From Treponema sp. (lineage in GTDB: Bacteria; Spirochaetota; Spirochaetia; Treponematales; Breznakiellaceae): a DNA stretch of 12,831 nucleotides. The DNA is taken from the NCBI GenBank assembly GCA_009786675.1, contig WQRP01000038.1, positions 1-12,831 of the forward strand. The letters are read 5' to 3'. This document shows positions 1-7,327 of the stretch, one piece after another; the stretch's first letter is position 1; each line of letters begins with the position of its first letter. The notes under the pieces are model-generated. The model did not search any database. It was not told the origin of the DNA and saw only the letters and a list, made by a program, of their open reading frames with translations. A program made the position numbers and the translations under genes.

Positions 1-1068
1 CCCCTGGTTGGGTTTTTTAACATGATGCTGGGAAACCACAATTTGCCCCAGCTTGGCTTTGTTAACCACAATACGGGGGATTTTTCCAGTTTTCAGGCCG
101 GTTTTGTCAACACCACGGGTGGCCGTTTTTCCGGCGCACAGATTGGGTTCGTGAATACTTGTGGAGGAAATAGTGCCGGTATACAGACGGGGTTCATAAA
201 CACTTCCAGGGGTGAGGTGCTAGGCGCGCAGGTTAGTTTTATTAACACTGCGGGCAGCGATTTGTACGGATCGCAAATCGGGTTTATAAATACTTCTATG
301 GGTACTGTCAGCGGCGCACAGGTTGGATTTATTAACACCTCGATAGGCGACATAAGGTTTGCACAAGTTGGTTTCATAAACACTTCCTTGGGCGATACCA
401 CTGGTTTACATCTGGGGTTTATCAATACTTCCAGGGGCGAGATGCGGGGCGCACAGCTTGGGTTTATCAACACCTCTTTAAGAGGCGGGCAGCTTCCGCA
501 GATTGGTTTTATAAACACTTCCGCCGGGCCGTTAAACGGGATGCAGCTTGGTTTTATAAATTTTGCCGACAGCATAGAGGACGGTATTCCCATTGGCTTT
601 ATATCGATAGTGCGGAACGGCGGTTTCCGAGCCGTGGAATACGTTTTTACGGATTTTTTCCCTGTTGGCATGGGGCTTAAATTGGGCGTGGAAAGGTTGT
701 ATACGACCATATACGTAGCATACGATGTAACCGAGGATCGTGCCTGGGAAAACTTTGCCCTGGGATTTGGAATAGGGTCGATCATCCCGATAGGCGAATC
801 CTTCTTTTTTAACCCGGAATTGACATCGACTTTTGCCCCGATTGTCCACCGGAACGGAACGCATCAGCTACTAAGCTTTGTCCCGCTTGCCGGCTTTAAC
901 ATTAACAGGCATTTCAGTGTTGTCGCCGGGCCTTCCGTTACATGGGGTTGGGCTCGTGGTGGTGCCGACGCGTCGAGGGAACCTTTTTTCAGCATCGTAA
1001 ACCATGACATAAGCGACAGGCATTCCATTATCGTCGGGGCAAGGGCTGGACTACGGTTCCGATTCTAG
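1..1068 (+). CDS. Spirochete-type surface repeat protein, 15-residue GFINTS repeats plus C-terminal beta-rich domain (5' partial)
   Basis: The reading frame is open to the first base of the window, and a repeat unit (GFFN, bases 10-21) already precedes the first ATG at 22. The real start and any signal peptide therefore lie outside the window. From that ATG, 348 residues are visible. Residues 1 to about 200 are a tandem repeat with consensus GFINTSxGxxxGAQ. The Asn of the F(I/V)N core recurs every 15 residues (15, 30, 45 and so on to 180) without any indel. Residues ~200-348 lose the repeat and alternate aromatic/hydrophobic with polar residues, ending in LRFRF; a C-terminal Phe is typical of outer-membrane beta-barrels. 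The repeats resemble the LA_2272-type surface repeat proteins described in spirochetes (family recognised from memory). Its biochemical role is unknown; a surface or outer-membrane structural or adhesive role is inferred. The next gene starts 24 bp downstream, so the two are probably co-transcribed. Confidence 0.8.
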   Translation, partial: PLVGFFNMMLGNHNLPQLGFVNHNTGDFSSFQAGFVNTTGGRFSGAQIGFVNTCGGNSAGIQTGFINTSRGEVLGAQVSFINTAGSDLYGSQIGFINTSMGTVSGAQVGFINTSIGDIRFAQVGFINTSLGDTTGLHLGFINTSRGEMRGAQLGFINTSLRGGQLPQIGFINTSAGPLNGMQLGFINFADSIEDGIPIGFISIVRNGGFRAVEYVFTDFFPVGMGLKLGVERLYTTIYVAYDVTEDRAWENFALGFGIGSIIPIGESFFFNPELTSTFAPIVHRNGTHQLLSFVPLAGFNINRHFSVVAGPSVTWGWARGGADASREPFFSIVNHDISDRHSIIVGARAGLRFRF

Positions 1069-1092
1069 GAAAAGCCAAACAAGGAGCTATTT

Positions 1093-2073
1093 ATGAGGGC
1101 GACAATTTTTGTTCTGGTCTTTCTCGCGCTAAGCCTGGAGCTGGCAAACGCGGGGGGAAGACCCGAACTGGTCAACGAGCAGGAAATCGCGCTGGATCAA
1201 ATATATGTGATAACCATTCGCTATCGATCCGACGACATTATTCTGCTAAGGCACGATTCCGACACGCTCGTAATCAGGGAATACATGTCAGCAAACAACA
1301 GCGATCTTTTCGCCGTCATAACGCGCTCCGGAAACGAACTGCTTGTCACGGGTGGACACAGGCCCGTGACTTTTGGCGCGTTCGGAACCCGCATCGAGAT
1401 TTCGATTCCGGCGTCGAACAGGAGTATCGCGGTAAGCTCGTCCAGTGGCGACATAGTGGCGTCCGGCGAACACGCCGCGTCGTCGTTCCATATCGAAACT
1501 TCGAGCGGGCGGATTGTGGCCAATTCCCTTGCGGCGGGCAGCGTAAGAATGGGCAGCGCGAGCGGGAGGATAACGGCAAACTCCGTTACGGCGGACGTGG
1601 TGAGCATCGAAAGTTCAAGCGGGAGGATTGCGGTTGGTTCCATTACGGCGAACAGGGCAAATGTCGAAAGTTCGAGTGGCGGCATTGCCTTGGGTGCGGT
1701 TAACGGCGACGTTTCCGTGAGATCGGCAAGCGGCAATATCGAGTTGGATATGGCAACCGGAGCCGTGGATATAAGGTCGTCCAGTGGCAGGGTTCGCGGC
1801 ACGCTTGCCGGGGATCCGGGGGACGTGTCGGTCGAGACGGCCAGCGGCGGCGTTACGCTGAATCTTCCGTATGGTCTTGCGTTTAACTTTTCCTCCAGGA
1901 CATCGAGCGGTAATTTACACACGCCGTTCGACGATCGGCTTTTTAGGCCGCTGACCGACAGGAGTTCCGCGCAGGGTGTTATTGGTGGCGGCGGTGTCTT
2001 GCCAGATGATATTCACAGAAACATTGACATACGGACTGGGTCTGGATCGATAAGGGTGAACTGGGTAAACTGA
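1093..2073 (+). CDS. Secreted DUF4097-type beta-repeat protein
   Basis: This is a 326-residue exported protein. The start is well supported: AAGGAG at 1081-1086 lies 6 nt before the ATG. Residues 1-20 form a signal peptide with a hydrophobic core and an ANA cleavage site (after A20). There is no lipobox Cys, so it is probably released or periplasmic. Residues ~110-275 contain about nine units with an S(S/A)SG core, near 118, 138, 157, 176, 195, 213, 231, 251 and 272, spaced 18-21 residues and followed by G(R/N/D)I. This pattern is typical of DUF4097 proteins, which form a right-handed beta-helix-like repeat. No transmembrane segment follows the signal. No enzymatic motif is visible and no biochemical function can be assigned; a structural or adhesin-like envelope role is inferred. 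It lies between two other repetitive exported proteins on the same strand. The long antisense frame over this gene is a shadow of the repeats. Confidence 0.85.
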   Translation: MRATIFVLVFLALSLELANAGGRPELVNEQEIALDQIYVITIRYRSDDIILLRHDSDTLVIREYMSANNSDLFAVITRSGNELLVTGGHRPVTFGAFGTRIEISIPASNRSIAVSSSSGDIVASGEHAASSFHIETSSGRIVANSLAAGSVRMGSASGRITANSVTADVVSIESSSGRIAVGSITANRANVESSSGGIALGAVNGDVSVRSASGNIELDMATGAVDIRSSSGRVRGTLAGDPGDVSVETASGGVTLNLPYGLAFNFSSRTSSGNLHTPFDDRLFRPLTDRSSAQGVIGGGGVLPDDIHRNIDIRTGSGSIRVNWVN

Positions 2074-2131
2074 TTTATGGGGTTTGCAATATTTATGCCG
2101 GCGGTGGCAATACCGCAAGGGAGTTAGGGAA

Positions 2132-2761
2132 ATGAAAAGAGAACGCACGAAAATCAACGGACGGTGGTTGGCGCTTCCGGTTATCCTTGTCGCGGGTCTT
2201 ACGGTTGGCTGTGTTATCAACGCGGGCACCTACAATATACGCGGCAACGGCAACGTTGTGGGTCAGCAAAGATCGTTGCAGGGGTTCGACTCGGTGGTGC
2301 TTGCCGGTGTGGGAAACGTGAATATCCATCCTGGTGAGGAATCCAGGGTGGTGGTAACAACTGACAGTAATATTCAGGATTTTATTACGACAGACGTCAG
2401 TGGGACTTCCCTGCGGATAGGTGCGCGAAAGAACACGAGTTTTAACCCAACTAGGCTGACAATTGATGTTTACCTGCCGACGCTAAGGAGCATCAGTCTA
2501 CAGGGAGTTGGAAATTTTACTGTCGGTGCCGGGGAAGCTTCTTTCCTGGAATTAATCCTTGACGGTGTCGGGGATATCGACGCGCAGAATTTCGAAGCCG
2601 GGAGTGTCAATGTTAACCTTTCCGGTGTCGGCGACATAAGGGCATGGGCAACGAATACCCTGACCGGGAATCTTTCAGGCGTCGGTAATGTTCGTTTCCG
2701 GGGTAATCCTTCAACCAACACCGTTAACCGTAGCGGAGTGGGGCAGGTTAGGCCGCTGTAA
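2132..2761 (+). CDS. DUF2807 (head-GIN domain) lipoprotein
   Basis: This 209-residue protein starts at the ATG at 2132, because AAGGGAG at 2117-2123 sits 8 nt upstream. An in-frame ATG at 2084 lacks a ribosome binding site and would add 16 residues in front of the signal. Residues 1-27 are a basic, then hydrophobic leader ending in LTVGC, a lipobox with C27 as the expected lipidated residue. The mature part matches DUF2807 (putative auto-transporter adhesin head GIN domain): GNGNVV near residue 39, GFDSVVLAGVGNV near 51, then GVG(N/D) turns at about 59, 125, 145, 165, 183 and 202. Such proteins are predicted beta-solenoids at the envelope; their exact function is not established. It is the last gene of the plus-strand series, 58 bp after the DUF4097 gene. 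Confidence 0.88.
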   Translation: MKRERTKINGRWLALPVILVAGLTVGCVINAGTYNIRGNGNVVGQQRSLQGFDSVVLAGVGNVNIHPGEESRVVVTTDSNIQDFITTDVSGTSLRIGARKNTSFNPTRLTIDVYLPTLRSISLQGVGNFTVGAGEASFLELILDGVGDIDAQNFEAGSVNVNLSGVGDIRAWATNTLTGNLSGVGNVRFRGNPSTNTVNRSGVGQVRPL

Positions 2762-2777
2762 AGACAAGGCGGGGCGC

Positions 2778-2796
2778 AAAAAGGCGAAAGCGTTTT
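2778..2796. terminator. Weak candidate bidirectional terminator between convergent genes
   Basis: In the 37-bp gap between the two converging stop codons there is a short inverted repeat. AAAA pairs with TTTT around a GC/GC pair closed by a GAAA loop, with one G-G mismatch. On the plus strand it ends in TTTT; on the minus strand TTTTT follows the stem. It is symmetric and well placed for stopping both units, but the stem is weak. Confidence 0.25.
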
Positions 2797-2798
2797 GG

Positions 2799-4157
2799 TC
2801 AGTCTAGGGATCGCAGGGCTTCCACCAGATCGCTCTTGGCAATTCCCCAGTTGCGCCCGAATCGCGCAAGCAGCGAATCCGCCAGGGCCATGAACCTGTC
2901 AAAGACAGGGGAGGGGCCCGGATCCGCAAGACCCCGGTTGACGATAAGCTCCCAGAAGCGGGCGAAGTTTTTTATCCTGTCCAGATCCCCGGCCTGGATT
3001 GCGGCGGTCTCGATTACCTCGTAGGGCGGCGAGGGGCTGTAGCGCGACGTCGAATGCCTGGCGATGGGCGCCCCGGGCAGCAGCTTTAGTATGCCTAGCT
3101 GCACCTCCACCGGGGCGGGTTCCGGGGATCCCCGCAACGACTCCCACAGCATGTCAAAGCCTTTGGCGAAAGAGGCCGCGTCTTCCCCGGGCAGGCCGGC
3201 GATCAGGTCGGCGTGAATGATGGCGCTGGTTTTCCGCCTAAGCAGGCGCAGGGTTTCAAGCCCCCGGATCGGATCCGGGGATCTGCCGACCAGAACGGAA
3301 ACCTCCGGGTTAAGGGTTTGGATTCCGATCTCCAGCCTTAGCGAGCCGGGCGGGAAACGGGCGATGGTTTCCATTAGCCCGGGCGGGAACCGAAAGGGAA
3401 CCATCTCGAAGTGGACGGTAAAGGAATGGCCAGCGTCCTCCCCAAGGTACCCCAGAAAAAATTCCATGATGCGTTTGGCCCGCGCAGTGTTGACGTTAAA
3501 ACTCCGGTCAAGAAACTTAAACGTCCGCACGCCCCGGAGTATAAGCCGGCGCATTTCCCCCAGAAACGGTTCCAGGGGAAATTCCCGGACCTTGCCGTCG
3601 CGCGAGCTAAGGCAGAATTCGCAGGAATAGGGACATCCCCGGCTTGCCTCGACGTACACCAGCTTTTTTCGTGCATCCTCGTCCGTGTACAGCCCGTAGC
3701 CGGGTTTAAGCTCGCCCAAGTCCTCCCGCGCGAATTCCCGGCTTGCGGCCGGCGTTTTGCCGGAGAACACGGCCTCGCACAGTTCCCGGAACGCCGTTTC
3801 GCCCTCGCCCAAAACCCGGCAATCGGCGTATTGGAAAATCCCGGAGTCCTCCGGCAGGAACGAGACCTCCGGGCCGCCCAGAACGACAAAGGGCCCGGCC
3901 CCTTTCCAGGCTTTCCGCAGTTCCACAAGCAGTTCCAGGGTGGCGGTAAGATTCCAGATTGAAACGGAAAGGCCGAGCACGCGGGGCCCGGCCGCAAGAA
4001 TGGGCTCGGTTTTTTCCCGCAGGGGTTGGCGAAGGGCGAATTCCATAATCTCGCAGCGTTCCCGCAAAGGGCCAAGGTTGGCCTTTAGGAGCCGCAGGGC
4101 CAGGGAGGGATGAATCCACTTCGCGTTGATTGTGGCAAGAAGTATGCCGTCGCGCAT
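2799..4157 (-). CDS. B12-binding-type radical SAM protein, DUF4080 family
   Basis: This 452-residue cytosolic protein has the full length expected for the family. Residues ~1-140 form the Rossmann-like B12-binding-type domain: NAKWIHPSLALR near 11, typical of DUF4080 proteins, and GGPEVS near 94. No DxHxxG cobalamin-ligand motif is visible, so cobalamin binding is uncertain. The radical SAM core begins with RGCPYSCEFC, whose C175, C179 and C182 (CxxxCxxC) should hold the 4Fe-4S cluster that cleaves S-adenosylmethionine. The matching LEIGIQTLNP strand is near 275. The C-terminal ~90 residues correspond to the DUF4080 extension. The substrate is unknown. The ATG at 4157 directly follows the TAG of arfB with no bases between, and a GAGGAG just before that stop can serve as ribosome binding site. 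The two genes are therefore likely translationally coupled. Base composition looks richer in G+C than the plus-strand genes. Confidence 0.9.
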   Translation of the reverse strand: MRDGILLATINAKWIHPSLALRLLKANLGPLRERCEIMEFALRQPLREKTEPILAAGPRVLGLSVSIWNLTATLELLVELRKAWKGAGPFVVLGGPEVSFLPEDSGIFQYADCRVLGEGETAFRELCEAVFSGKTPAASREFAREDLGELKPGYGLYTDEDARKKLVYVEASRGCPYSCEFCLSSRDGKVREFPLEPFLGEMRRLILRGVRTFKFLDRSFNVNTARAKRIMEFFLGYLGEDAGHSFTVHFEMVPFRFPPGLMETIARFPPGSLRLEIGIQTLNPEVSVLVGRSPDPIRGLETLRLLRRKTSAIIHADLIAGLPGEDAASFAKGFDMLWESLRGSPEPAPVEVQLGILKLLPGAPIARHSTSRYSPSPPYEVIETAAIQAGDLDRIKNFARFWELIVNRGLADPGPSPVFDRFMALADSLLARFGRNWGIAKSDLVEALRSLD

Positions 4158-4577
4158 CTACTCCTCGGGCCCCAGTCGCCGGCGAAGCGCCTTCTTTCTG
4201 CCCTGCTCGTGTTTCGACCGCAGCCGCTGTTCCCTGGCGGCCCTGGACGGCTTGGTGGCCCGGCGGGTTTTGGGCAGCCTGCCCGCCGAGGCGATAAGAG
4301 ACTCAAGCCGAAAGTACGCCCGCTCCAGGTTGGTGCGTTGGGAACGCTCCTCGTCGGCGTTTATTACGATTTCGTCGCCAACGGTGATTCGCCTAGCCAG
4401 CACCTCGCGGGCTCTTTCCAGTTCGGCCGGGGTAAGCCCGGCGACGTCGCAAAGGCGCAGCCGCAGCGTGACTTTTGTGTTAACCTTGTTGACGTTCTGC
4501 CCGCCGGGGCCGCCGGCCCTGGAAAAGGCCGGCTCGGCGGCGGCGCGGATTGACAGTCGTAAAAGCGCGGTGTCCAT
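4158..4577 (-). CDS. arfB: ArfB/YaeJ-type ribosome-rescue peptidyl-tRNA hydrolase
   Basis: This 139-residue protein is almost the same length as E. coli ArfB (YaeJ, about 140). The catalytic release-factor motif is intact: GGPGGQNVNK near residues 22-31, with GGQ at 25-27. The globular domain (to about residue 100) is followed by a strongly basic tail (KTRRATKPSRAAREQRLRSK and onward). In this family the tail enters the empty mRNA channel of ribosomes stalled without a stop codon, while GGQ hydrolyses the peptidyl-tRNA. It is too short to be RF1 or RF2, which need codon-recognition domains. It starts at the ATG at 4577, 18 bp after the stop of Xyn-E. No strong ribosome binding site is seen, so coupling to the upstream gene is plausible. 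It abuts the radical SAM gene. Its place at the end of a xylanase series is unusual and probably reflects chance operon assembly. Confidence 0.92.
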   Translation of the reverse strand: MDTALLRLSIRAAAEPAFSRAGGPGGQNVNKVNTKVTLRLRLCDVAGLTPAELERAREVLARRITVGDEIVINADEERSQRTNLERAYFRLESLIASAGRLPKTRRATKPSRAAREQRLRSKHEQGRKKALRRRLGPEE

Positions 4578-4595
4578 ATGGGGCCAACCCGGGAT

Positions 4596-5837
4596 CTACC
4601 AATACCGCGCGTCGATGAATGCCTTCGGGTCGCCAAGAAACACGTTCGCGTTTCCCAGGAAGGCGTCCGGGTTTGCCACCGCCCAGAACGCCTCTTTCGG
4701 CCTAAGGTTCTCGCCGAACAGCAGGGGGCTTCCCCGGGCCCTCCAACTGGCCGGATCGTCAATGCCCCAGAACGTCACCCGGCGGATGTGCTCGGCGTTT
4801 TCCCTAAAGACGCGGAAAAGCTGCGCGTACAGGATTGCCTGGTTTCTTTCCTGGCGCGGGGAAATCGGGCGGGCGGCGGCGTTCCCAACGGTTACGTCAA
4901 GCTCGGTTATGCTGACGTACACGCCCAGGGTGGCGAAACGCTGTATCGAGGCTCGCACGCTGGCCGGGCTGGTGGGCCCCCAGGGAAACGCGGCGCCCGC
5001 GCCGTCCCGGTGGTAATGCCCCTGCATCCCGACCGCGTCGATAAGCCGCCGGCCGTTGTTTTCGGCGGCAAACCTGTCGTTCAGTTCCCTAACCATGAAG
5101 TAAACGGCGAGCCTCTTGTTCGCACTGTCAAGGTTGTAATCGTTGTAGTACAGAACCATGCCGGGGTTAATCTCGTCGGCTATCCGCCTGGCCGTCGTGA
5201 ACGCGATCCAGATGAAGCAGTCGCCGTTGGGGTCGGAGCCTATCGCCCTGAACCAGCCCGAATAGTTCCGCAGGAAACTTCTCCAGTTCCTGGGGCCAAC
5301 CCCCGCCCCGACCGTGCTCGGAAAAACCTCGTTCAGCACGTCCCAGGATTCGACGCTGTCCCCGAAATGGCGCATCACCCTTTCGATGTGGTACGTCATG
5401 TTCGCGATTGCCTCGGCGCTTCGGGATCTGTCCCCGTGGGCGTACATCCACGCGGGGGTCTGCGAGTGCCATACCAGGGTGTGCCCGTGGAGCCTCATTC
5501 CGTGTGTCCGGGTGAAATTTACGATGCTGTCCGCGCCGGCGATATTCCAGGATTCCGGGTGGGGCCGTATCCAGTCGGGCTTCATCTCGTTTTCCGCGGT
5601 CACGATGTCGAAGTGCCTTGTAAGTATGTGCTCGCGGGCGGGGTTCCCTATGTCCGCCATATGCCCGCCCTGCCAAGGGAAATTGACCGACGCGATGATG
5701 TTTCCCATGGGGAAGTAGTCCGCCCAGATCATGCTTAGCGAAGGCAGCTCGTCAAAGTGGGGAACCTCGACCCTTCCCGTTGTGCCGCAGGCCATCAGGG
5801 TAATGCCGGCGCAGGCCAGCAGAAAAAACCTTTTCAT
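4596..5837 (-). CDS. GH10 endo-beta-1,4-xylanase lipoprotein (Xyn-E, fifth in transcription order)
   Basis: This 413-residue protein hydrolyses internal beta-1,4 bonds of xylan by the retaining GH10 mechanism (family knowledge). The frame stays open another 87 codons upstream, but those codons cross the end of Xyn-D in another frame and have no signal. The ATG at 5837 begins a lipoprotein leader (MKRFFLLACAGITLMAC, C17 lipidated). The GH10 domain spans ~30-395. Visible motifs are AENEMKPD near 81, HTLVWHSQTPAW near 119, WDVLNE with acid/base E170, YYNDYN near 230, GMQGHYH near 270, SITELD with nucleophile E312, and FWGIDDPASW near 356. It keeps Asn in the ENEMK motif, unlike three of its paralogues. 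The tail after AFWAVANPDAFL ends in DARYW, as in Xyn-D. There is no carbohydrate-binding module. The SD is weak (AAAGGG about 11 nt upstream), and a 13-bp hairpin lies between it and Xyn-D. Confidence 0.97.
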   Translation of the reverse strand: MKRFFLLACAGITLMACGTTGRVEVPHFDELPSLSMIWADYFPMGNIIASVNFPWQGGHMADIGNPAREHILTRHFDIVTAENEMKPDWIRPHPESWNIAGADSIVNFTRTHGMRLHGHTLVWHSQTPAWMYAHGDRSRSAEAIANMTYHIERVMRHFGDSVESWDVLNEVFPSTVGAGVGPRNWRSFLRNYSGWFRAIGSDPNGDCFIWIAFTTARRIADEINPGMVLYYNDYNLDSANKRLAVYFMVRELNDRFAAENNGRRLIDAVGMQGHYHRDGAGAAFPWGPTSPASVRASIQRFATLGVYVSITELDVTVGNAAARPISPRQERNQAILYAQLFRVFRENAEHIRRVTFWGIDDPASWRARGSPLLFGENLRPKEAFWAVANPDAFLGNANVFLGDPKAFIDARYW

Positions 5838-5867
5838 TTTGCTTTTCGCCCTTTCGTTTTTTTGTTC

Positions 5868-5896
5868 GCTGGTTGCCCGGCGTCCGGGCAACCAGC
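5868..5896. other. Perfect 13-bp intercistronic hairpin between Xyn-D and Xyn-E
   Basis: GCTGGTTGCCCGG and its exact reverse complement CCGGGCAACCAGC are separated by a 3-nt loop. The site is in the 67-bp spacer, 8 nt after the Xyn-D stop codon. On the transcribed (minus) strand the stem is followed by an A-rich stretch, not a T-run, so it is not a standard Rho-independent terminator. An RNA-processing or transcript-stability element is more plausible. Confidence 0.75.
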
Positions 5897-5904
5897 ACTG
5901 CACG

Positions 5905-7254
5905 CTACCAATACCGGGCGTCGATGACTGCTCTTGGATTCCTAAGGAACGCGTCAATATCCGCGTTGGAGCGAGGCTGGCCGTCCGGGTAGATGAACGC
6001 ATCCGGGTGGGCTGCCGCCCAGAACGCCTCTTTCGGCCTAAGGTTCGCGCCCCAAAGAAGCGGGCTGCCCCGGTGCCTCCAGCTTGCCGGATCGTCAATC
6101 CCCCAGATCGACACGCGGCGGATAACGTCCGCGTTCTCCCGGAAAATATTGAAAAGCTGCGCGTACACGATGGCCTGTCGCCTTTCCTGCGACGGGGTGA
6201 TGGGGCTGATGTCGGTGTTCCCGACCGTCAGATCCAGCTCGGTTATGCTGACGTACACGCCCAGCGAGGCAAAGCGCTCGATAGTGGCGCGCACGTTGCT
6301 GGGAAGGATTGGGCCCCAGCCAAACGCGCCGCCCATGCCCGCGCCTTCCAGATGGTAGTGGGCCTGCATACCGATAACGTCAATCAGACGCCGGCCGTTG
6401 TTTTCCCTGGCGAACCTTTCGTTCATCTCCCGCACCATATAATAGATGGCGTTCCTTTTGCCGGCCCTGTCCTCGTTGTAGTCGTTGTAGTACAGAAGCA
6501 TGGTGCCGACAGGACGCCCGGCCTCGACGTCAATCTCGTCAGCCACTCGCCTGGCCGTGGTGAACGCGTACCATATAAAGCAATTGCCGGTGGCCGGATC
6601 AAACGGGATGGCCCTGTTCCATGGCGTGTTCCGCAGCGCGTTTCTCCAGGTAGTCGCCGTAACGACAGCGCCGACGCCGCTGGGGAAAATCTCGTTCAGC
6701 ACTTCCCAGGATTCGACCCTGGTTCCCAAACGCCGCATTACATATTCGATATGCTCCTGAAGGTTAGCGATCGCATGTTCCCTGGGATGGGGCCCGGGTA
6801 CGGCGCTGGTATAGGTCCAACCCGCAGGCAGCCCGCCCGCGATATTCAGCCACGATGGGGACTGCGAATGCCAGGCCAGGACATGCCCGTGGACCCTAAA
6901 TTCGTGGGCCTCGGCAAACCCCATTATCCTTTCCACGCGATCCCATCGCCAACTGGGTGCCCTGGCATTGATCGCGTCGGGCTTCATTTCGTCTTCCGCG
7001 GTAAGAATGTCAAAGTGCCTTATAAGAATCGCCTCGCGCTCCGGGTTCCCTATGTCCGCAACCCGGTCCGGCCGCCAACTGTAATCGAAGGACGCGATTA
7101 TGTTGCCCATGGGGAAATAGTCCGCCCAGATCATCCTAAGCGAAGGCAGGGTGTCAAGCCCGGGATCGCGTTGCGCCCCGGTACCGCATGACGCAAGGGC
7201 CAGCAAGGCAATGCCGGCGACCAGCGCAAATCGTTTCGTCATCATCATTTTCAT
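5905..7254 (-). CDS. GH10 endo-beta-1,4-xylanase lipoprotein (Xyn-D, fourth in transcription order)
   Basis: This 449-residue protein starts at the ATG at 7254, preceded by AGGAGA with suitable spacing; an upstream in-frame start at 7320 has no such site. The leader MKMMMTKRFALVAGIALLALASC ends in a lipobox (LASC, C23). The GH10 domain spans ~37-425. It has the AEDEMKPD motif near 87 (Asp where Xyn-C and Xyn-E have Asn), HVLAWHSQSPSWL near 124, WEVLNE with acid/base E188, YYNDYN near 256, GMQAHYH near 296, SITELD with nucleophile E339, and a WGIDDPASW segment. The C-terminal tail contains DAFIYPDGQPR and FLRNPRA and ends in IDARYW, linking it to Xyn-E at the very end and to Xyn-A and Xyn-C in the middle. 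It is expected to act on xylan at the cell envelope alongside its paralogues. No carbohydrate-binding module is present. Confidence 0.97.
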   Translation of the reverse strand: MKMMMTKRFALVAGIALLALASCGTGAQRDPGLDTLPSLRMIWADYFPMGNIIASFDYSWRPDRVADIGNPEREAILIRHFDILTAEDEMKPDAINARAPSWRWDRVERIMGFAEAHEFRVHGHVLAWHSQSPSWLNIAGGLPAGWTYTSAVPGPHPREHAIANLQEHIEYVMRRLGTRVESWEVLNEIFPSGVGAVVTATTWRNALRNTPWNRAIPFDPATGNCFIWYAFTTARRVADEIDVEAGRPVGTMLLYYNDYNEDRAGKRNAIYYMVREMNERFARENNGRRLIDVIGMQAHYHLEGAGMGGAFGWGPILPSNVRATIERFASLGVYVSITELDLTVGNTDISPITPSQERRQAIVYAQLFNIFRENADVIRRVSIWGIDDPASWRHRGSPLLWGANLRPKEAFWAAAHPDAFIYPDGQPRSNADIDAFLRNPRAVIDARYW

Positions 7255-7288
7255 CGTTTTCTCCTGTTTTTTCCGTATCGTAAAATCT

Positions 7289-7308
7289 GCCACGGCATTA
7301 GCCGTGGC
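7289..7308. other. Perfect 8-bp intercistronic hairpin between Xyn-C and Xyn-D
   Basis: GCCACGGC and GCCGTGGC flank a 4-nt loop in the 73-bp spacer between Xyn-C and Xyn-D. On the minus strand the stem is followed by AGATTTTACG, which holds only four Ts. It could be a weak terminator or attenuator, or an RNA-processing element. It lies upstream of the Xyn-D ribosome binding site and does not overlap it. Confidence 0.65.
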
Positions 7309-7327
7309 GTTCGTTAACAAAAACCCG

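Noticed and set aside
10..605. Possible CRISPR-like or non-coding tandem array
   Set aside because: The 45-bp units are contiguous, in frame and diverge mainly in codon-compatible ways, so they are protein repeats without spacers.
93..785. 230-residue antisense open frame over the GFINTS repeat gene
   Set aside because: It mirrors the 45-bp repeat of the sense gene, has no ribosome binding site and no plausible protein features.
1221..1922. 233-residue antisense open frame over the DUF4097 gene
   Set aside because: It is a by-product of the repeated sense codons; the sense frame has a signal peptide, ribosome binding site and family match.
2101..2116. GCGGT/ACCGC hairpin just before the DUF2807 ribosome binding site
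   Set aside because: Only 5 bp of stem with a 6-nt loop; expected by chance in this composition.
5838..6098. 87-codon upstream extension of the Xyn-E frame
   Set aside because: It overlaps the end of Xyn-D out of frame and would bury the lipoprotein leader; the ATG at 5837 is the sensible start.
4578..7191. Long plus-strand open frames (386 and 486 residues) opposite Xyn-E and Xyn-D
   Set aside because: They are shadows of GC-rich coding DNA opposite clearly conserved GH10 genes, and they resemble each other only because the xylanases are paralogues.
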